Shown here piece by piece: positions 24,761 through 32,721 of a stretch of DNA of 64,000 nt. Positions within the stretch are counted from its first letter, which is position 1. Each line of letters begins with the position of its first letter. The notes beneath the pieces are model-generated. The model made no database searches. It was not told the origin of the DNA and was given only the letters and a program-made list of their open reading frames with translations. This DNA comes from Pseudomonas palleroniana. GTDB lineage: Bacteria > Pseudomonadota > Gammaproteobacteria > Pseudomonadales > Pseudomonadaceae. The stretch is taken from the NCBI RefSeq assembly GCF_003031675.1, contig NZ_PYWX01000082.1, positions 1-64,000 on the forward strand, in the 5' to 3' direction. A program made the position numbers and the translations under genes.

Positions 24761-26635
24761 ATGAGCCACCCCTCGCAATTCACCTTGCTGCGCACGCGGC
24801 GCTTCTTGCCGTTTTTCGTCACCCAGTTGCTGGGTGCCTTCAACGACAACATCTTCAAGCAATCGCTGATCCTCGCCATTCTCTACAAACTCACCATCGA
24901 CGGTGACCGCTCCATTTGGGTCAACCTCTGTGCGCTGCTGTTTATCCTGCCGTTCTTCCTGTTTTCGGCGCTGGCTGGGCAGTTTGGCGAGAAATTCAAC
25001 AAGGATGCGTTGATCCGTGCGATCAAGATCGGTGAAATCGTGATCATGGCCGTGGGTGCCACGGGCTTTCTGTTCAATCATCTGGAGCTGATGCTGCTGG
25101 CGCTGTTTGCCATGGGCACGCACTCGGCGCTGTTCGGCCCGGTGAAATACTCGATCATGCCCCAGGCCCTGCATGAAGATGAGTTGGTCGGTGGCAATGG
25201 CCTGGTGGAGATGGGCACGTTCCTGGCGATCCTGGCCGGCACCATCGGCGCCGGGATCATGATGTCGTCCGCGCATTACGCGCCGGTGGTGTCAGTAGCG
25301 ATCGTCGGTGTGGCTGTACTGGGTTACCTGGCCAGCCGCAGCATTCCACGGGCGGCGGCTTCTACGCCAGGCTTGCGGCTGAACTGGAATATCTTCAGCG
25401 AGTCCTGGGCCACCTTGCGCCTGGGCCTGGGGCAGACGCCGGCGGTGTCACGCTCGATCGTGGGCAACTCGTGGTTCTGGTTTGTCGGGGCGATTTACCT
25501 GACGCAGATCCCGGCCTATGCGAAGGAATGGCTGTACGGCGACGAAACCGTGGTCACGCTGATTCTCACCGTGTTCTCTGTGGGTATCGCCCTCGGCTCC
25601 ATGCTCTGTGAAAAACTCTCCGGGCGTAAGGTCGAAATCGGCCTGGTGCCGTTTGGCTCGTTTGGCCTGACAGTGTTTGGTTTGTTGCTGTGGTGGCACT
25701 CTGGTGGTTTCCCGCAGAACGTCCAGCCCAACGACTGGCTGGCGGTACTCGGTCATGGCCAGGCCTGGTGGGTGTTGTTCGATATTCTCGGCCTGGGCGT
25801 GTTCGGCGGTTTCTATATCGTGCCGCTGTATGCGTTGATCCAGTCGCGCACCGCCGAGCATGAGCGGGCGCGGGTCATCGCGGCCAACAACATCCTCAAC
25901 GCGCTGTTCATGGTGGTGTCGGCGATCGTGTCGATCCTGTTGTTGAGCGTGGCCAAGCTGTCGATCCCCGAGTTGTTCCTGGTGGTGTCGCTGCTCAATA
26001 TCGCGGTCAATACCTACATCTTCAGGATTGTCCCCGAGTTCACCATGCGGTTCATGATCTGGCTGCTCAGCCATTCCATGTACCGCGTCGAGCATCGCAA
26101 CCTGGAAGCCATTCCGGATGAAGGCGCGGCGTTGCTGGTATGCAACCACGTGTCGTTTGTCGATGCGCTGCTGATTGGTGGCGCGGTGCGTCGGCCGATT
26201 CGCTTCGTGATGTACTACAAGATCTACCGCTTGCCGGTGCTGAACTTTATCTTCCGCACGGCAGGGGCGATTCCGATTGCGGGCCGCCATGAAGATATCC
26301 AGATCTATGAAAAAGCCTTCACGCGGATTGCCCAGTATCTGAAGGACGGGGAGTTGGTGTGCATCTTCCCGGAAGGCAAGTTGACGGCCGATGGCGAGAT
26401 GAATGAGTTCCGTGGCGGGCTGACGCGCATTCTGGAGGAGACGCCGGTGCCGGTGATTCCCATGGCGTTGCAGGGGTTGTGGGGGAGTTTTTTCAGTCGC
26501 GACCCGAACAAGGGGTTCTTTCATCGGGTCTGGTCGCGGGTGGTGCTGGTCGCGGGTGCACCGGTAGCGGTGGAGGCGGCGACGCCTGCGCGGTTGCAGG
26601 AAGTGGTGGGTGTGTTGCGAGGGAGTGTCAGGTAG
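24761..26635 (+). CDS. Lysophospholipid transporter (LplT-like MFS) fused to PlsC-type acyltransferase
   Basis: A 624-residue fusion. Residues ~1-415 are a 12-helix LplT-type MFS domain (QLLGAFNDNIFKQSL is diagnostic). Residues ~430-624 are a 1-acyl-glycerol-3-phosphate acyltransferase fold with NHVSFVD (catalytic HX4D), GAIPIAGRHED, FPEGKLTADGEMNEFRGG and PVIPMAL. The likely role is to flip lysophospholipid inward and re-acylate it at the inner membrane, repairing phospholipids. E. coli uses separate lplT and aas genes; the acyl-ACP synthetase (AMP-binding) part of Aas is absent here. It ends convergently with the guanidine exporter, separated by a REPIN. Confidence 0.9.
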   Translation: MSHPSQFTLLRTRRFLPFFVTQLLGAFNDNIFKQSLILAILYKLTIDGDRSIWVNLCALLFILPFFLFSALAGQFGEKFNKDALIRAIKIGEIVIMAVGATGFLFNHLELMLLALFAMGTHSALFGPVKYSIMPQALHEDELVGGNGLVEMGTFLAILAGTIGAGIMMSSAHYAPVVSVAIVGVAVLGYLASRSIPRAAASTPGLRLNWNIFSESWATLRLGLGQTPAVSRSIVGNSWFWFVGAIYLTQIPAYAKEWLYGDETVVTLILTVFSVGIALGSMLCEKLSGRKVEIGLVPFGSFGLTVFGLLLWWHSGGFPQNVQPNDWLAVLGHGQAWWVLFDILGLGVFGGFYIVPLYALIQSRTAEHERARVIAANNILNALFMVVSAIVSILLLSVAKLSIPELFLVVSLLNIAVNTYIFRIVPEFTMRFMIWLLSHSMYRVEHRNLEAIPDEGAALLVCNHVSFVDALLIGGAVRRPIRFVMYYKIYRLPVLNFIFRTAGAIPIAGRHEDIQIYEKAFTRIAQYLKDGELVCIFPEGKLTADGEMNEFRGGLTRILEETPVPVIPMALQGLWGSFFSRDPNKGFFHRVWSRVVLVAGAPVAVEAATPARLQEVVGVLRGSVR

Positions 26636-26659
26636 TTTTGTGTGGGGTGTACTGGCCTC

Positions 26660-26725
26660 ATCGGGAGCAAGCCCCCTCCCATACTTGGAATACATTCCAA
26701 GTATGGGAGGGGGCTTGCTCCCGAT
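26660..26725. repeat. Compact REPIN, near-perfect palindrome
   Basis: Two 32-bp arms starting ATCGGGAGCAAGCCCCCTCC around a 2-base centre (AC). It lies between the convergent lplT-plsC and sugE genes. The fold would be an extremely stable hairpin and could separate the two transcription units, though it lacks a T-run. Confidence 0.88.
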
Positions 26726-26737
26726 GGCGGCAGTGGC

Positions 26738-27052
26738 CTAAGTGCTGATCTTGAGCCCAACGAGCCCGCAAATGATCAGCGCCACACTGGCCAGCCGAAA
26801 CAGCGCCATGGATTCACCAAACAGGATGATCCCGGCGATCACCGTACCCACAGCTCCCACGCCGGTCCAGACCGCATAGGCGGTGCCCAATGGCAGCTCC
26901 TTCATGGCCAGCCCGAGCAAGCCGAGGCTTAAGGCCATCGCGGCAATCGTCAAGGCGGTGGGTAGCGGTTTGCTGAAACCATCGGTGTACTTCAAACCGA
27001 CAGCCCAGCCGACTTCGAACAAACCCGCAAAAAACAAAATGATCCAGGACAT
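26738..27052 (-). CDS. sugE: SMR-family guanidinium exporter (SugE/Gdx)
   Basis: A 104-residue, four-helix small multidrug-resistance protein. The membrane-embedded glutamate lies in the FAGLFEVGWAVGLKYTDGF stretch, and GTAYAVWTGVGAVGT is the SugE/Gdx signature. Gdx proteins exchange guanidinium for protons as dual-topology dimers. The 5' leader carries a guanidine-II riboswitch (27074-27124), which supports guanidine export over quaternary-ammonium resistance. GGGAGG lies 5 nt before the ATG. Confidence 0.93.
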   Translation of the reverse strand: MSWIILFFAGLFEVGWAVGLKYTDGFSKPLPTALTIAAMALSLGLLGLAMKELPLGTAYAVWTGVGAVGTVIAGIILFGESMALFRLASVALIICGLVGLKIST

Positions 27053-27073
27053 GCTGACCTCCCATCTATTGGT

Positions 27074-27124
27074 GGGGTCGTCCCCTGGTTGAGCGCCGCA
27101 AAGCGTCGCGAGGTCGTCCCCGCG
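27074..27124 (-). promoter_or_regulatory. Guanidine-II riboswitch (mini-ykkC)
   Basis: On the minus strand two hairpins each end in an ACGA tetraloop, the defining feature of the mini-ykkC class. P1 is CGCGGGG-ACGA-CCUCGCG (27107-27124) and P2 is GGGG-ACGA-CCCC (27074-27085). P2 lies about 11 nt upstream of the GGGAGG ribosome-binding site of the guanidinium exporter. Ligand binding in this class frees the ribosome-binding site and turns expression on. Confidence 0.9.
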
Positions 27125-27158
27125 AAGCTCGGTAGAGTGCCGAAAACGGATCGGACGA

Positions 27159-28124
27159 TCAAGTTTTCGGTTGGGTCTCCAATGCGCTGCGGTCGGCCTT
27201 TTCGCTCATGCGACGGAAATAGGTCGAGAGCAACGCTCCAGAGATATTGTGCCAGACGCTGAACAGCGCACTGGGCACCGCCGCCAGTGGTGAAAAGTGC
27301 GCACTGGCCAGCGCAGCGCCCAGCCCGGAGTTCTGCATGCCCACTTCCAGCGCCAGCGATTTGCGCTGCGCCAAGGGCAGTTTGAACAACCGGCCGGTGA
27401 AGTAACCCAGCAAGTAGCCGAAGCTGTTGTGCAACATCACCACCGCCATGATCAGCAGGCCGGACTCGGCGATCTTCGCCTGGCTCGCCGCAACCACTGC
27501 CGCGACGATGATCACGATGCTGACCACCGACACCAGCGGCAGCACCTCGACCGCATGGCGCACCCGCTCGCCCAGTACGCGCTGCGCCACCACGCCAAGC
27601 ACGATGGGCAGCAGCACCACTTGCAGGATCGACCAGAACAACTCCATGAACGACACCGGCAACCAGGCCGAGGCCAGTAACCAGATCAGCGCAGGAGTGA
27701 GCAGTGGGGCGAGGAGGGTGGTGACGGCGGCGATGGCCACTGACAGCGCCAGATCGCCCCGGGCCAACCAAGTCATCACGTTGGAGGACGTGCCGCTTGG
27801 GCAGCAGCCGACCAGGATCACCCCGACGGCTATCTCCGGCGGCAGGTGGAACGCCTGGCACAAGAGCCAGGCCACGCCCGGCATGATTACAAAGTGCGCA
27901 ACCACGCCCAGTGCCACGCGCCAGGGATGACGTGCGACCTCGGCGAAGTCTTCAAGTTTGAGGGTCAGCCCCATACCGAACATCACCAGGCCCAACAGCG
28001 GGACAATGGCGCCTTTCAGCCCGATGAACCAGCTGGGCTCCAGGAAGGCGAGCACGGCAAACAACAACACCCAGTAAGCGAAGGTATTGCCGACGAAACG
28101 GCTCAAGGCGGCGAGTGCGCGCAT
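27159..28124 (-). CDS. Bile acid:sodium symporter (BASS/PanS-like) family transporter
   Basis: A 321-residue membrane protein with about ten helices. Conserved motifs LVMFGMGLTL and VGCCPSGTSSNVMTWLARGD (sodium site crossover) and EVGMQNSGLGAALASAHF define the BASS family. Bacterial members carry keto acids such as ketopantoate, or other organic anions. The start at 28124 is chosen because AAGGAC lies 7 nt upstream; an open frame extends to 28169. It is transcribed toward the guanidine riboswitch but probably is a separate unit. Confidence 0.87.
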   Translation of the reverse strand: MRALAALSRFVGNTFAYWVLLFAVLAFLEPSWFIGLKGAIVPLLGLVMFGMGLTLKLEDFAEVARHPWRVALGVVAHFVIMPGVAWLLCQAFHLPPEIAVGVILVGCCPSGTSSNVMTWLARGDLALSVAIAAVTTLLAPLLTPALIWLLASAWLPVSFMELFWSILQVVLLPIVLGVVAQRVLGERVRHAVEVLPLVSVVSIVIIVAAVVAASQAKIAESGLLIMAVVMLHNSFGYLLGYFTGRLFKLPLAQRKSLALEVGMQNSGLGAALASAHFSPLAAVPSALFSVWHNISGALLSTYFRRMSEKADRSALETQPKT

Positions 28125-28168
28125 GGGGATGTCCTTGTTATTAGAGGCTTGGCGTGACACTGCAATCA

Positions 28169-28192
28169 AATGTGGGAGGGGCCTCCCACATT
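28169..28192. repeat. Truncated REP palindrome
   Basis: AATGTGGGAGG and CCTCCCACATT arms directly abut (2-base centre), lacking the GCTTGC core present in the other REPs here. It looks like a collapsed REPIN between the BASS gene and rdgC. Confidence 0.6.
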
Positions 28193-28208
28193 CTGATCGT
28201 CAAACGGC

Positions 28209-29129
28209 TTAAATGCCCTGCGGGGTTTCTTCACCGCCCAGCGCTTCAACCAGTGCCGGCAGGAAGTCGCCAAACGTCAGCATCATCAGGGTAAAGCTGG
28301 CGTCCAGTTGCCCCAGGGCCTCGTCGCCCCCGTCCTGTTCTGCCTGGTCTTGCAGCAGGTCTTCGAACTTCAGGCGCTTGACCGTCATCTTGTCGTCGAG
28401 CATGAAGGACAGCTTGTCCTGCCACGCCAGGGCCAATTGGGTCACGACTTTGCCGGTGCTCAGGTGCAGCTGGATTTCTTCGCTGGTCAGGTCCTGGCGT
28501 TTGCAGCGCACGATGCCACCGTCTTCGTGGGTGTCACGCAGTTCGCATTCGTCGAGGACGAAGAAGTCATCGGCCGGTTTCTGGGTGGTGACCCAATCGG
28601 TCATGATTGCAGTTGGTGCGGTTTTCACCGTCAGCGGACGTACCGGCAGGGTGCCGATCACTTCACGCAGGGTCGACAGCAGGTCTTCGGCACGTTTCGG
28701 GCTTGCCGAGTTCACCAGGATCAGGCCCTGTTTCGGCGCGATGGCGGCGAACGTCGACGAGCGACGGATAAACGCGCGTGGCAGGAAGGCCTGGATGATT
28801 TCATCCTTGATCTGGTCGCGTTCCTTCTTGTAGACCTTGCGCATTTGCTCGGCCTCGATCTCTTCGACTTTCTCTTTGAGTGCGTCGCGTACCACGCTAC
28901 CCGGCAGGATGCGTTCTTCCTTGCGCGCGGCGATCAGCAGGAAGTCACCGCTGATGTGTACCAGGGGAGCGTCTTCACCTTTACCGAAAGGCGCGACGAA
29001 ACCGTAGGTGGTCAACTCCTGGCTTGCACAAGGGCGCGCCAGTTTGGTGGCCATGGCCGCTTCCAACGCCTCGGCATCAACAGGCAGATCTTGGGTCAGG
29101 CGATAGATAAGCAGGTTCTTGAACCACAT
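28209..29129 (-). CDS. rdgC: Recombination-associated protein RdgC
   Basis: A 306-residue protein that forms a ring dimer around DNA and limits RecA loading; associated with the nucleoid. It begins MWFKNLLIYRLTQDLP, the standard RdgC start, and contains VTTQKPADDFFVLDECELRD and the KRLKFEDLLQDQA segment. The start at 29129 is preferred over the upstream in-frame ATG at 29153 because of this conserved N-terminus. Length is typical. Confidence 0.95.
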   Translation of the reverse strand: MWFKNLLIYRLTQDLPVDAEALEAAMATKLARPCASQELTTYGFVAPFGKGEDAPLVHISGDFLLIAARKEERILPGSVVRDALKEKVEEIEAEQMRKVYKKERDQIKDEIIQAFLPRAFIRRSSTFAAIAPKQGLILVNSASPKRAEDLLSTLREVIGTLPVRPLTVKTAPTAIMTDWVTTQKPADDFFVLDECELRDTHEDGGIVRCKRQDLTSEEIQLHLSTGKVVTQLALAWQDKLSFMLDDKMTVKRLKFEDLLQDQAEQDGGDEALGQLDASFTLMMLTFGDFLPALVEALGGEETPQGI

Positions 29130-29239
29130 GGGGTGAGTCTCTCCTTTATACAAAGGGGGGCATTATTCTCTTGATAGCGTCCCAGGCCAACCCTGCCTAA
29201 GCCATTGGAAGGGCTCAAAAAAAAGATTTAAGAAAGTGC

Positions 29240-29268
29240 TTGCCAGACCTTGGGTCGCTCCGTAGAAT
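29240..29268 (+). promoter_or_regulatory. Promoter of tRNA-Val/tRNA-Asp copy 1
   Basis: TTGCCA (-35, 29240-29245), 17-bp spacer, TAGAAT (-10, 29263-29268), then a GC-rich discriminator (GCGCGCC) typical of growth-rate and stringent-controlled stable RNA promoters. It lies about 20 bp before the first tRNA. Confidence 0.7.
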
Positions 29269-29288
29269 GCGCGCCACACCGAAACGAA

Positions 29289-29364
29289 GGGTGATTAGCT
29301 CAGCTGGGAGAGCATCTGCCTTACAAGCAGAGGGTCGGCGGTTCGATCCCGTCATCACCCACCA
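29289..29364 (+). tRNA. tRNA-Val (TAC), copy 1
   Basis: A 76-nt cloverleaf with acceptor GGGTGAT/ATCACCC, anticodon TAC (29322-29324) and encoded CCA. Confidence 0.97.
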
Positions 29365-29383
29365 TTCGCTTCATGTGTTACGC

Positions 29384-29460
29384 GCAGCGGTAGTTCAGTC
29401 GGTTAGAATACCGGCCTGTCACGCCGGGGGTCGCGGGTTCGAGTCCCGTCCGCTGCGCCA
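29384..29460 (+). tRNA. tRNA-Asp (GTC), copy 1
   Basis: A 77-nt cloverleaf with acceptor GCAGCGG/CCGCTGC, anticodon GTC (29418-29420) and encoded CCA, 19 nt after tRNA-Val in the same transcript. Confidence 0.97.
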
Positions 29461-29498
29461 TATTCGGTAACCTGGAACACTGAACGCCAGGTCACCAG

Positions 29499-29528
29499 AA
29501 AAGCCCGCTCATCGAGCGGGCTTTTTTC
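29499..29528 (+). terminator. Terminator after tRNA pair copy 1
   Basis: AGCCCGCTC-ATC-GAGCGGGCT hairpin followed by a T-run (CTTTTTTCTG). Confidence 0.9.
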
Positions 29529-29611
29529 TGCCCGAAATATGGCAAAAAATCGTGGGATAAACTTTTTTTAAATAAATTGCATTTAAATCAAGACATTACG
29601 ATTTTTTGGTG

Positions 29612-29617
29612 TATGAT
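29612..29617 (+). promoter_or_regulatory. -10 element of tRNA pair copy 2
   Basis: TATGAT about 20 bp before the second tRNA-Val, preceded by a very AT-rich stretch (29563-29607) that could act as an UP element. No good -35 hexamer is visible, unlike copy 1. Confidence 0.5.
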
Positions 29618-29636
29618 GCGCCCACACCGAAACGAA

Positions 29637-29712
29637 GGGTGATTAGCTCAGCTGGGAGAGCATCTGCCTTACAAGCAGAGGGTCGGCGGTTCGATCCCGT
29701 CATCACCCACCA
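29637..29712 (+). tRNA. tRNA-Val (TAC), copy 2
   Basis: Identical to copy 1, same anticodon TAC and CCA end. Confidence 0.97.
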
Positions 29713-29731
29713 TTCGCTTCATGTGTTACGC

Positions 29732-29808
29732 GCAGCGGTAGTTCAGTCGGTTAGAATACCGGCCTGTCACGCCGGGGGTCGCGGGTTCGAGTCCCGTCCG
29801 CTGCGCCA
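29732..29808 (+). tRNA. tRNA-Asp (GTC), copy 2
   Basis: Identical to copy 1, anticodon GTC, encoded CCA. Confidence 0.97.
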
Positions 29809-29848
29809 TATTCGGTAACCTGGAACACTGAACGCCAGGTCGCCACAA

Positions 29849-29878
29849 GAAGCCCGCTCATTGAGCGGGCTTTTTTTT
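29849..29878 (+). terminator. Terminator after tRNA pair copy 2
   Basis: AGCCCGCTCA-TTGAGCGGGCT hairpin followed by eight or more T residues. It also faces the convergent 3' end of the MFS gene. Confidence 0.9.
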
Positions 29879-29887
29879 GCCTGTCAT

Positions 29888-31402
29888 TCAGCTCAACGAC
29901 TTAATGGCTTGCTTCGCCGCAATCGGCGCGATATCCCGGCGGCCCAGGAACACGAAAACGACCATTGCCGTGAGCAGGGTGAGTGCCGCCAGCCATTGCA
30001 GCAACGTGTCGAAGCTTTCCAGGTAGGCCGTACGTAGCAACGCCAATGGAATGTTCGCACTGGCGTGCAGCGTATCGCCCATGACCAACTGTTGGGCTAC
30101 CACTGAAGCGTCCTGCGCAGCCATGGCATTCAGATGATGCGCGACCAGCGTGCTCAACGCCGCCAAGACGATAGCCAATGCGACACCCTCACTGGCCACC
30201 CGGGTTGTATTGAAGATGCCCGCCGCCATCCCCGCCCGTTCCTTTGGCACCACACTGATCGCCAGGCCATCCATCAGGCCCCATGGCAGGCCAGTACCGA
30301 TGCCAATCACCAGCATGGCAACGACGGTCTGCAGTGGATGACCGGGCGTTCCCAGGCTCAACCCATACAAGCCCGCTGCGGCGATCAAAAAACCAATCGC
30401 ACACAGCATTCCAGCCGGCAGCCAGCGCGTCAGCATCGCAGCGATCATGGGCACTACCAGCATCGGCGCCGACAGCGCCAGCATCATCAGGCCTGCCTCA
30501 AATGCACTGGCGCCTTCGACACCGATAAACCTCAGTGGCAGCAATACCACCAGTACGATGTAGCAGTAACAGGTGCCTATCGGTAGCAACTGCACGCCAA
30601 TGAAGCGCGCAAAGCGAAACAGCCGCAGATCCAGCATCGGTTGGCTTGCGCGGTTTTCAACGAGGATAAACATCAGTAAGAACATCACCGCCGCTGTGAG
30701 CAGGGCTAGCGTCGTCGTTGAGGTCCAGCCTTGGTGCGGCGCCAGGATTACCGCTGTGGTCAGGCTCACCAGCATGGCCGAAAACATCAGGATGCCGGCC
30801 AAGTCCAGGCGGCGTGCTTGCGGGTCGCGGCTTTCACGCATTTTGGGTGCGGCGAACAGCAGCGAGAGCCCCGCCAGCATGGCCGTGGCTATAAAAATCG
30901 CGCGCCAGCCCCACTGTGTGATCAGCACACCCGAGATCAGCGGGCCAAAGGCCAGGCCCGCGCCGAAAGTGGTACCCAACAGGCTGAAAGCGCGCGTCCT
31001 GGCATGCCCGTCAAATTCCTGCGCCAACGCCGCACTGCCGCTGGCCAAGGCGATAGCCGCCGCGACACCCTGCACGCCGCGTAATACGTCCAACCAGAAA
31101 ATATCCGGCGCCACGGCCAGCAGCAGGGAGGTCGTTGCAAACAGCGCCATTCCCCACAAGAACAGGCGCTTGCGCCCATAAAGGTCGGCGAGTGTACCCG
31201 CCGCCATCAGCAAGCTGCCGAAGCTGAGCATGAACGCATTGGTTATCCAGGCCATTTGTGTGGGATGGGCAGCGAACGCTATTCCAATAGACGGCGTCGC
31301 CACGGCGCCTCCGGTGAAGCTCATGGGTAAAACCAGAGCGGCCAGGCAGATCGCGATCAGGATGGCATAGCCGCCCTGAGCCGCAGTGGAGGGTGTGTTC
31401 AT
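29888..31402 (-). CDS. MFS drug transporter (EmrB/QacA, DHA2 family)
   Basis: A 504-residue membrane protein with 14 predicted helices. Motif A-like TLADLYGRKRLFLWG follows helix 2, and helix 5 has the motif-C-like LLGTTFGAGLAFGPLISGVLI, both marks of drug:proton antiporters. It is divergent from a LysR regulator across ~100 bp, a standard local control arrangement. No periplasmic adaptor gene accompanies it. Substrate unknown. Confidence 0.9.
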   Translation of the reverse strand: MNTPSTAAQGGYAILIAICLAALVLPMSFTGGAVATPSIGIAFAAHPTQMAWITNAFMLSFGSLLMAAGTLADLYGRKRLFLWGMALFATTSLLLAVAPDIFWLDVLRGVQGVAAAIALASGSAALAQEFDGHARTRAFSLLGTTFGAGLAFGPLISGVLITQWGWRAIFIATAMLAGLSLLFAAPKMRESRDPQARRLDLAGILMFSAMLVSLTTAVILAPHQGWTSTTTLALLTAAVMFLLMFILVENRASQPMLDLRLFRFARFIGVQLLPIGTCYCYIVLVVLLPLRFIGVEGASAFEAGLMMLALSAPMLVVPMIAAMLTRWLPAGMLCAIGFLIAAAGLYGLSLGTPGHPLQTVVAMLVIGIGTGLPWGLMDGLAISVVPKERAGMAAGIFNTTRVASEGVALAIVLAALSTLVAHHLNAMAAQDASVVAQQLVMGDTLHASANIPLALLRTAYLESFDTLLQWLAALTLLTAMVVFVFLGRRDIAPIAAKQAIKSLS

Positions 31403-31505
31403 GGAAATTCCCGTTGGTCTATAAAGATGAAGACTCTAATCAGGATGTAATTCATGATAAACAGGCAGGAATTCCACTCATAGCGGAACAAAAGGATGCA
31501 ATGCT

Positions 31506-32408
31506 GTGACCGATAACCTTAGTGGTGTGATCGCCTTCGTGAAGACTGCACAGGCTCTGAGCTTCATTGGCGCGGCGCGAGTTTTGGGAGTTTCCGCCTC
31601 CGCCGTAGGCAAAAACGTCGCCAAGCTTGAGGCTGAGCTCAATGTGCGGCTGTTGCATCGCAGCACCCGTAAAGTCAGCCTTACCGTCGAGGGGCAATTG
31701 TTTTATGAGCGCTGCCGGAAAATCCTCGATGATTTGCAAGACGCCCGCGCCATGCTCTCCCATGCCATCCAGGCGCCGCGTGGCAAGTTACGGGTCAGCC
31801 TGCCCACCATCGGTTATCGCTTTCTCCTGGCGCATATGGTCGCGTTCCGGGAGGCCTACCCGGAAATCGAGTTGGAGCTGGATTTCAACGATCATCTGGT
31901 GGACGTGATTGAAGAAGGCCTCGACGTAGTGATTCGTAGCGGAGACTTGGTCGACTCGACATTAATGGCGCGTCGGCTGGGGCCGTTCCGCTTTGTCATG
32001 TGTGCATCGCCCGAGTACTTGCGAACCCACGGCCGGCCCGAAACGCTCACTGACCTTGAGCACCACCCCTGCCTGCGTTATCGGTTTGCCACTACCGGTA
32101 AAATAATGGAGTGGACGTTGTCCGCCAATCCGGCGATCACCCAGTTGCGCCTGCCCACCGCGATGACCTTGAACAACATGGAAGCCATGCTCATGGCCGC
32201 CATCGACGGCCATGGTATCGCCTATATGCCGGATTTCCTGGCCCGGGAGGCGTTGGCCAGGGGGCAGTTGGAGACCGTGCTGAACGGGCATTCCAATGAC
32301 CAGGGCCAGTTCTGGGCGCTGTGGCCCTCCAGTCGTCATCTCTCGCCGAAAATCCGTGCGTTCGTGGATTTTGCCGCTGAACGCCTGTTCACCACCCATC
32401 AAGAGTGA
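31506..32408 (+). CDS. LysR-family transcriptional regulator
   Basis: A 300-residue regulator starting with GTG; AAGGA lies 12 nt upstream. The helix-turn-helix is LSFIGAARVLGVSASAVGKNVAKLEAEL at ~17-44, followed by a substrate-binding domain of the CrgA type (LELDFNDHLVDVIEEGLDVVIRSG). It is divergent from the EmrB-like exporter, its probable target (inference). Confidence 0.9.
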   Translation: MTDNLSGVIAFVKTAQALSFIGAARVLGVSASAVGKNVAKLEAELNVRLLHRSTRKVSLTVEGQLFYERCRKILDDLQDARAMLSHAIQAPRGKLRVSLPTIGYRFLLAHMVAFREAYPEIELELDFNDHLVDVIEEGLDVVIRSGDLVDSTLMARRLGPFRFVMCASPEYLRTHGRPETLTDLEHHPCLRYRFATTGKIMEWTLSANPAITQLRLPTAMTLNNMEAMLMAAIDGHGIAYMPDFLAREALARGQLETVLNGHSNDQGQFWALWPSSRHLSPKIRAFVDFAAERLFTTHQE

Positions 32409-32435
32409 GGGCGGCGGCTGATTTCTACGATCAGC

Positions 32436-32552
32436 TTATTTGGCTTTCTTTTTCTTCTCGCCGCGAGTGGCAAGCAGTTCAAAGCAAAATGCGGCGGTGC
32501 CGAAGAGCGCGATCATTGAGAGGACGACCATACCTAAAGTTGAGCTTTCCAC
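32436..32552 (-). CDS. Small single-helix membrane protein, 38 residues
   Basis: A GTG-started frame of 38 codons. The Shine-Dalgarno AGGAAG lies 6 nt upstream. The protein starts MESSTLG, has one hydrophobic segment (MVVLSMIALFGTAAFCF, residues 8-24) and ends in a lysine-rich tail (RGEKKKKAK), so it should insert with the tail in the cytoplasm. I do not recognise the family. It lies 169 bp downstream of the catalase-like gene on the same strand, after a strong hairpin. It could be an accessory subunit or an independent small protein. Confidence 0.6.
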   Translation of the reverse strand: MESSTLGMVVLSMIALFGTAAFCFELLATRGEKKKKAK

Positions 32553-32675
32553 GATGACTTCCTACGGGTTGAGGGGTAGGAGGTGACGGTAGAGTCTGTG
32601 GGGTGGGTTGCTCAATAGGGGTGACGTAATCGTTATGCCGAGCAGGCGATCTATACGGATTCTTTGCGGGTTACC

Positions 32676-32713
32676 GTGTCCCTGTCCGTTACCTCGATAA
32701 CGGATAGGGACAC
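32676..32713 (-). other. Hairpin downstream of the catalase-like gene
   Basis: GTGTCCCTGTCCGTTA and TAACGGATAGGGACAC pair over 15 of 16 positions around a 6-base loop. It lies 9 bp past the stop of the catalase-like gene. No T-run follows on the minus strand, so it may be a weak terminator or an RNA-stability element. Confidence 0.55.
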
Positions 32714-32721
32714 GGACAACA

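Larger units (their letters stand above)
29274..29493 (+). repeat. tRNA-pair direct repeat, copy 1
   Basis: A 220-bp block starting CCACACCGAAACG and ending GAACGCCAGGTC that recurs exactly at 29622-29841, an offset of 348 bp. It contains both tRNAs, the spacer and the trailer, but not the promoter or terminator. Confidence 0.9.
29622..29841 (+). repeat. tRNA-pair direct repeat, copy 2
   Basis: Exact second copy of the 220-bp block at 29274-29493. Confidence 0.9.

Noticed and set aside
29240..29818. Short open frames across the tRNA genes
   Set aside because: They are translations of the tRNA sequences and identical in both copies; the RNA genes explain them.
29274..29841. Direct repeat at tRNAs as att sites of an excised island
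   Set aside because: Whole tRNA pairs are duplicated and the 128 bp between them hold only a terminator and promoter; no integrase is nearby.
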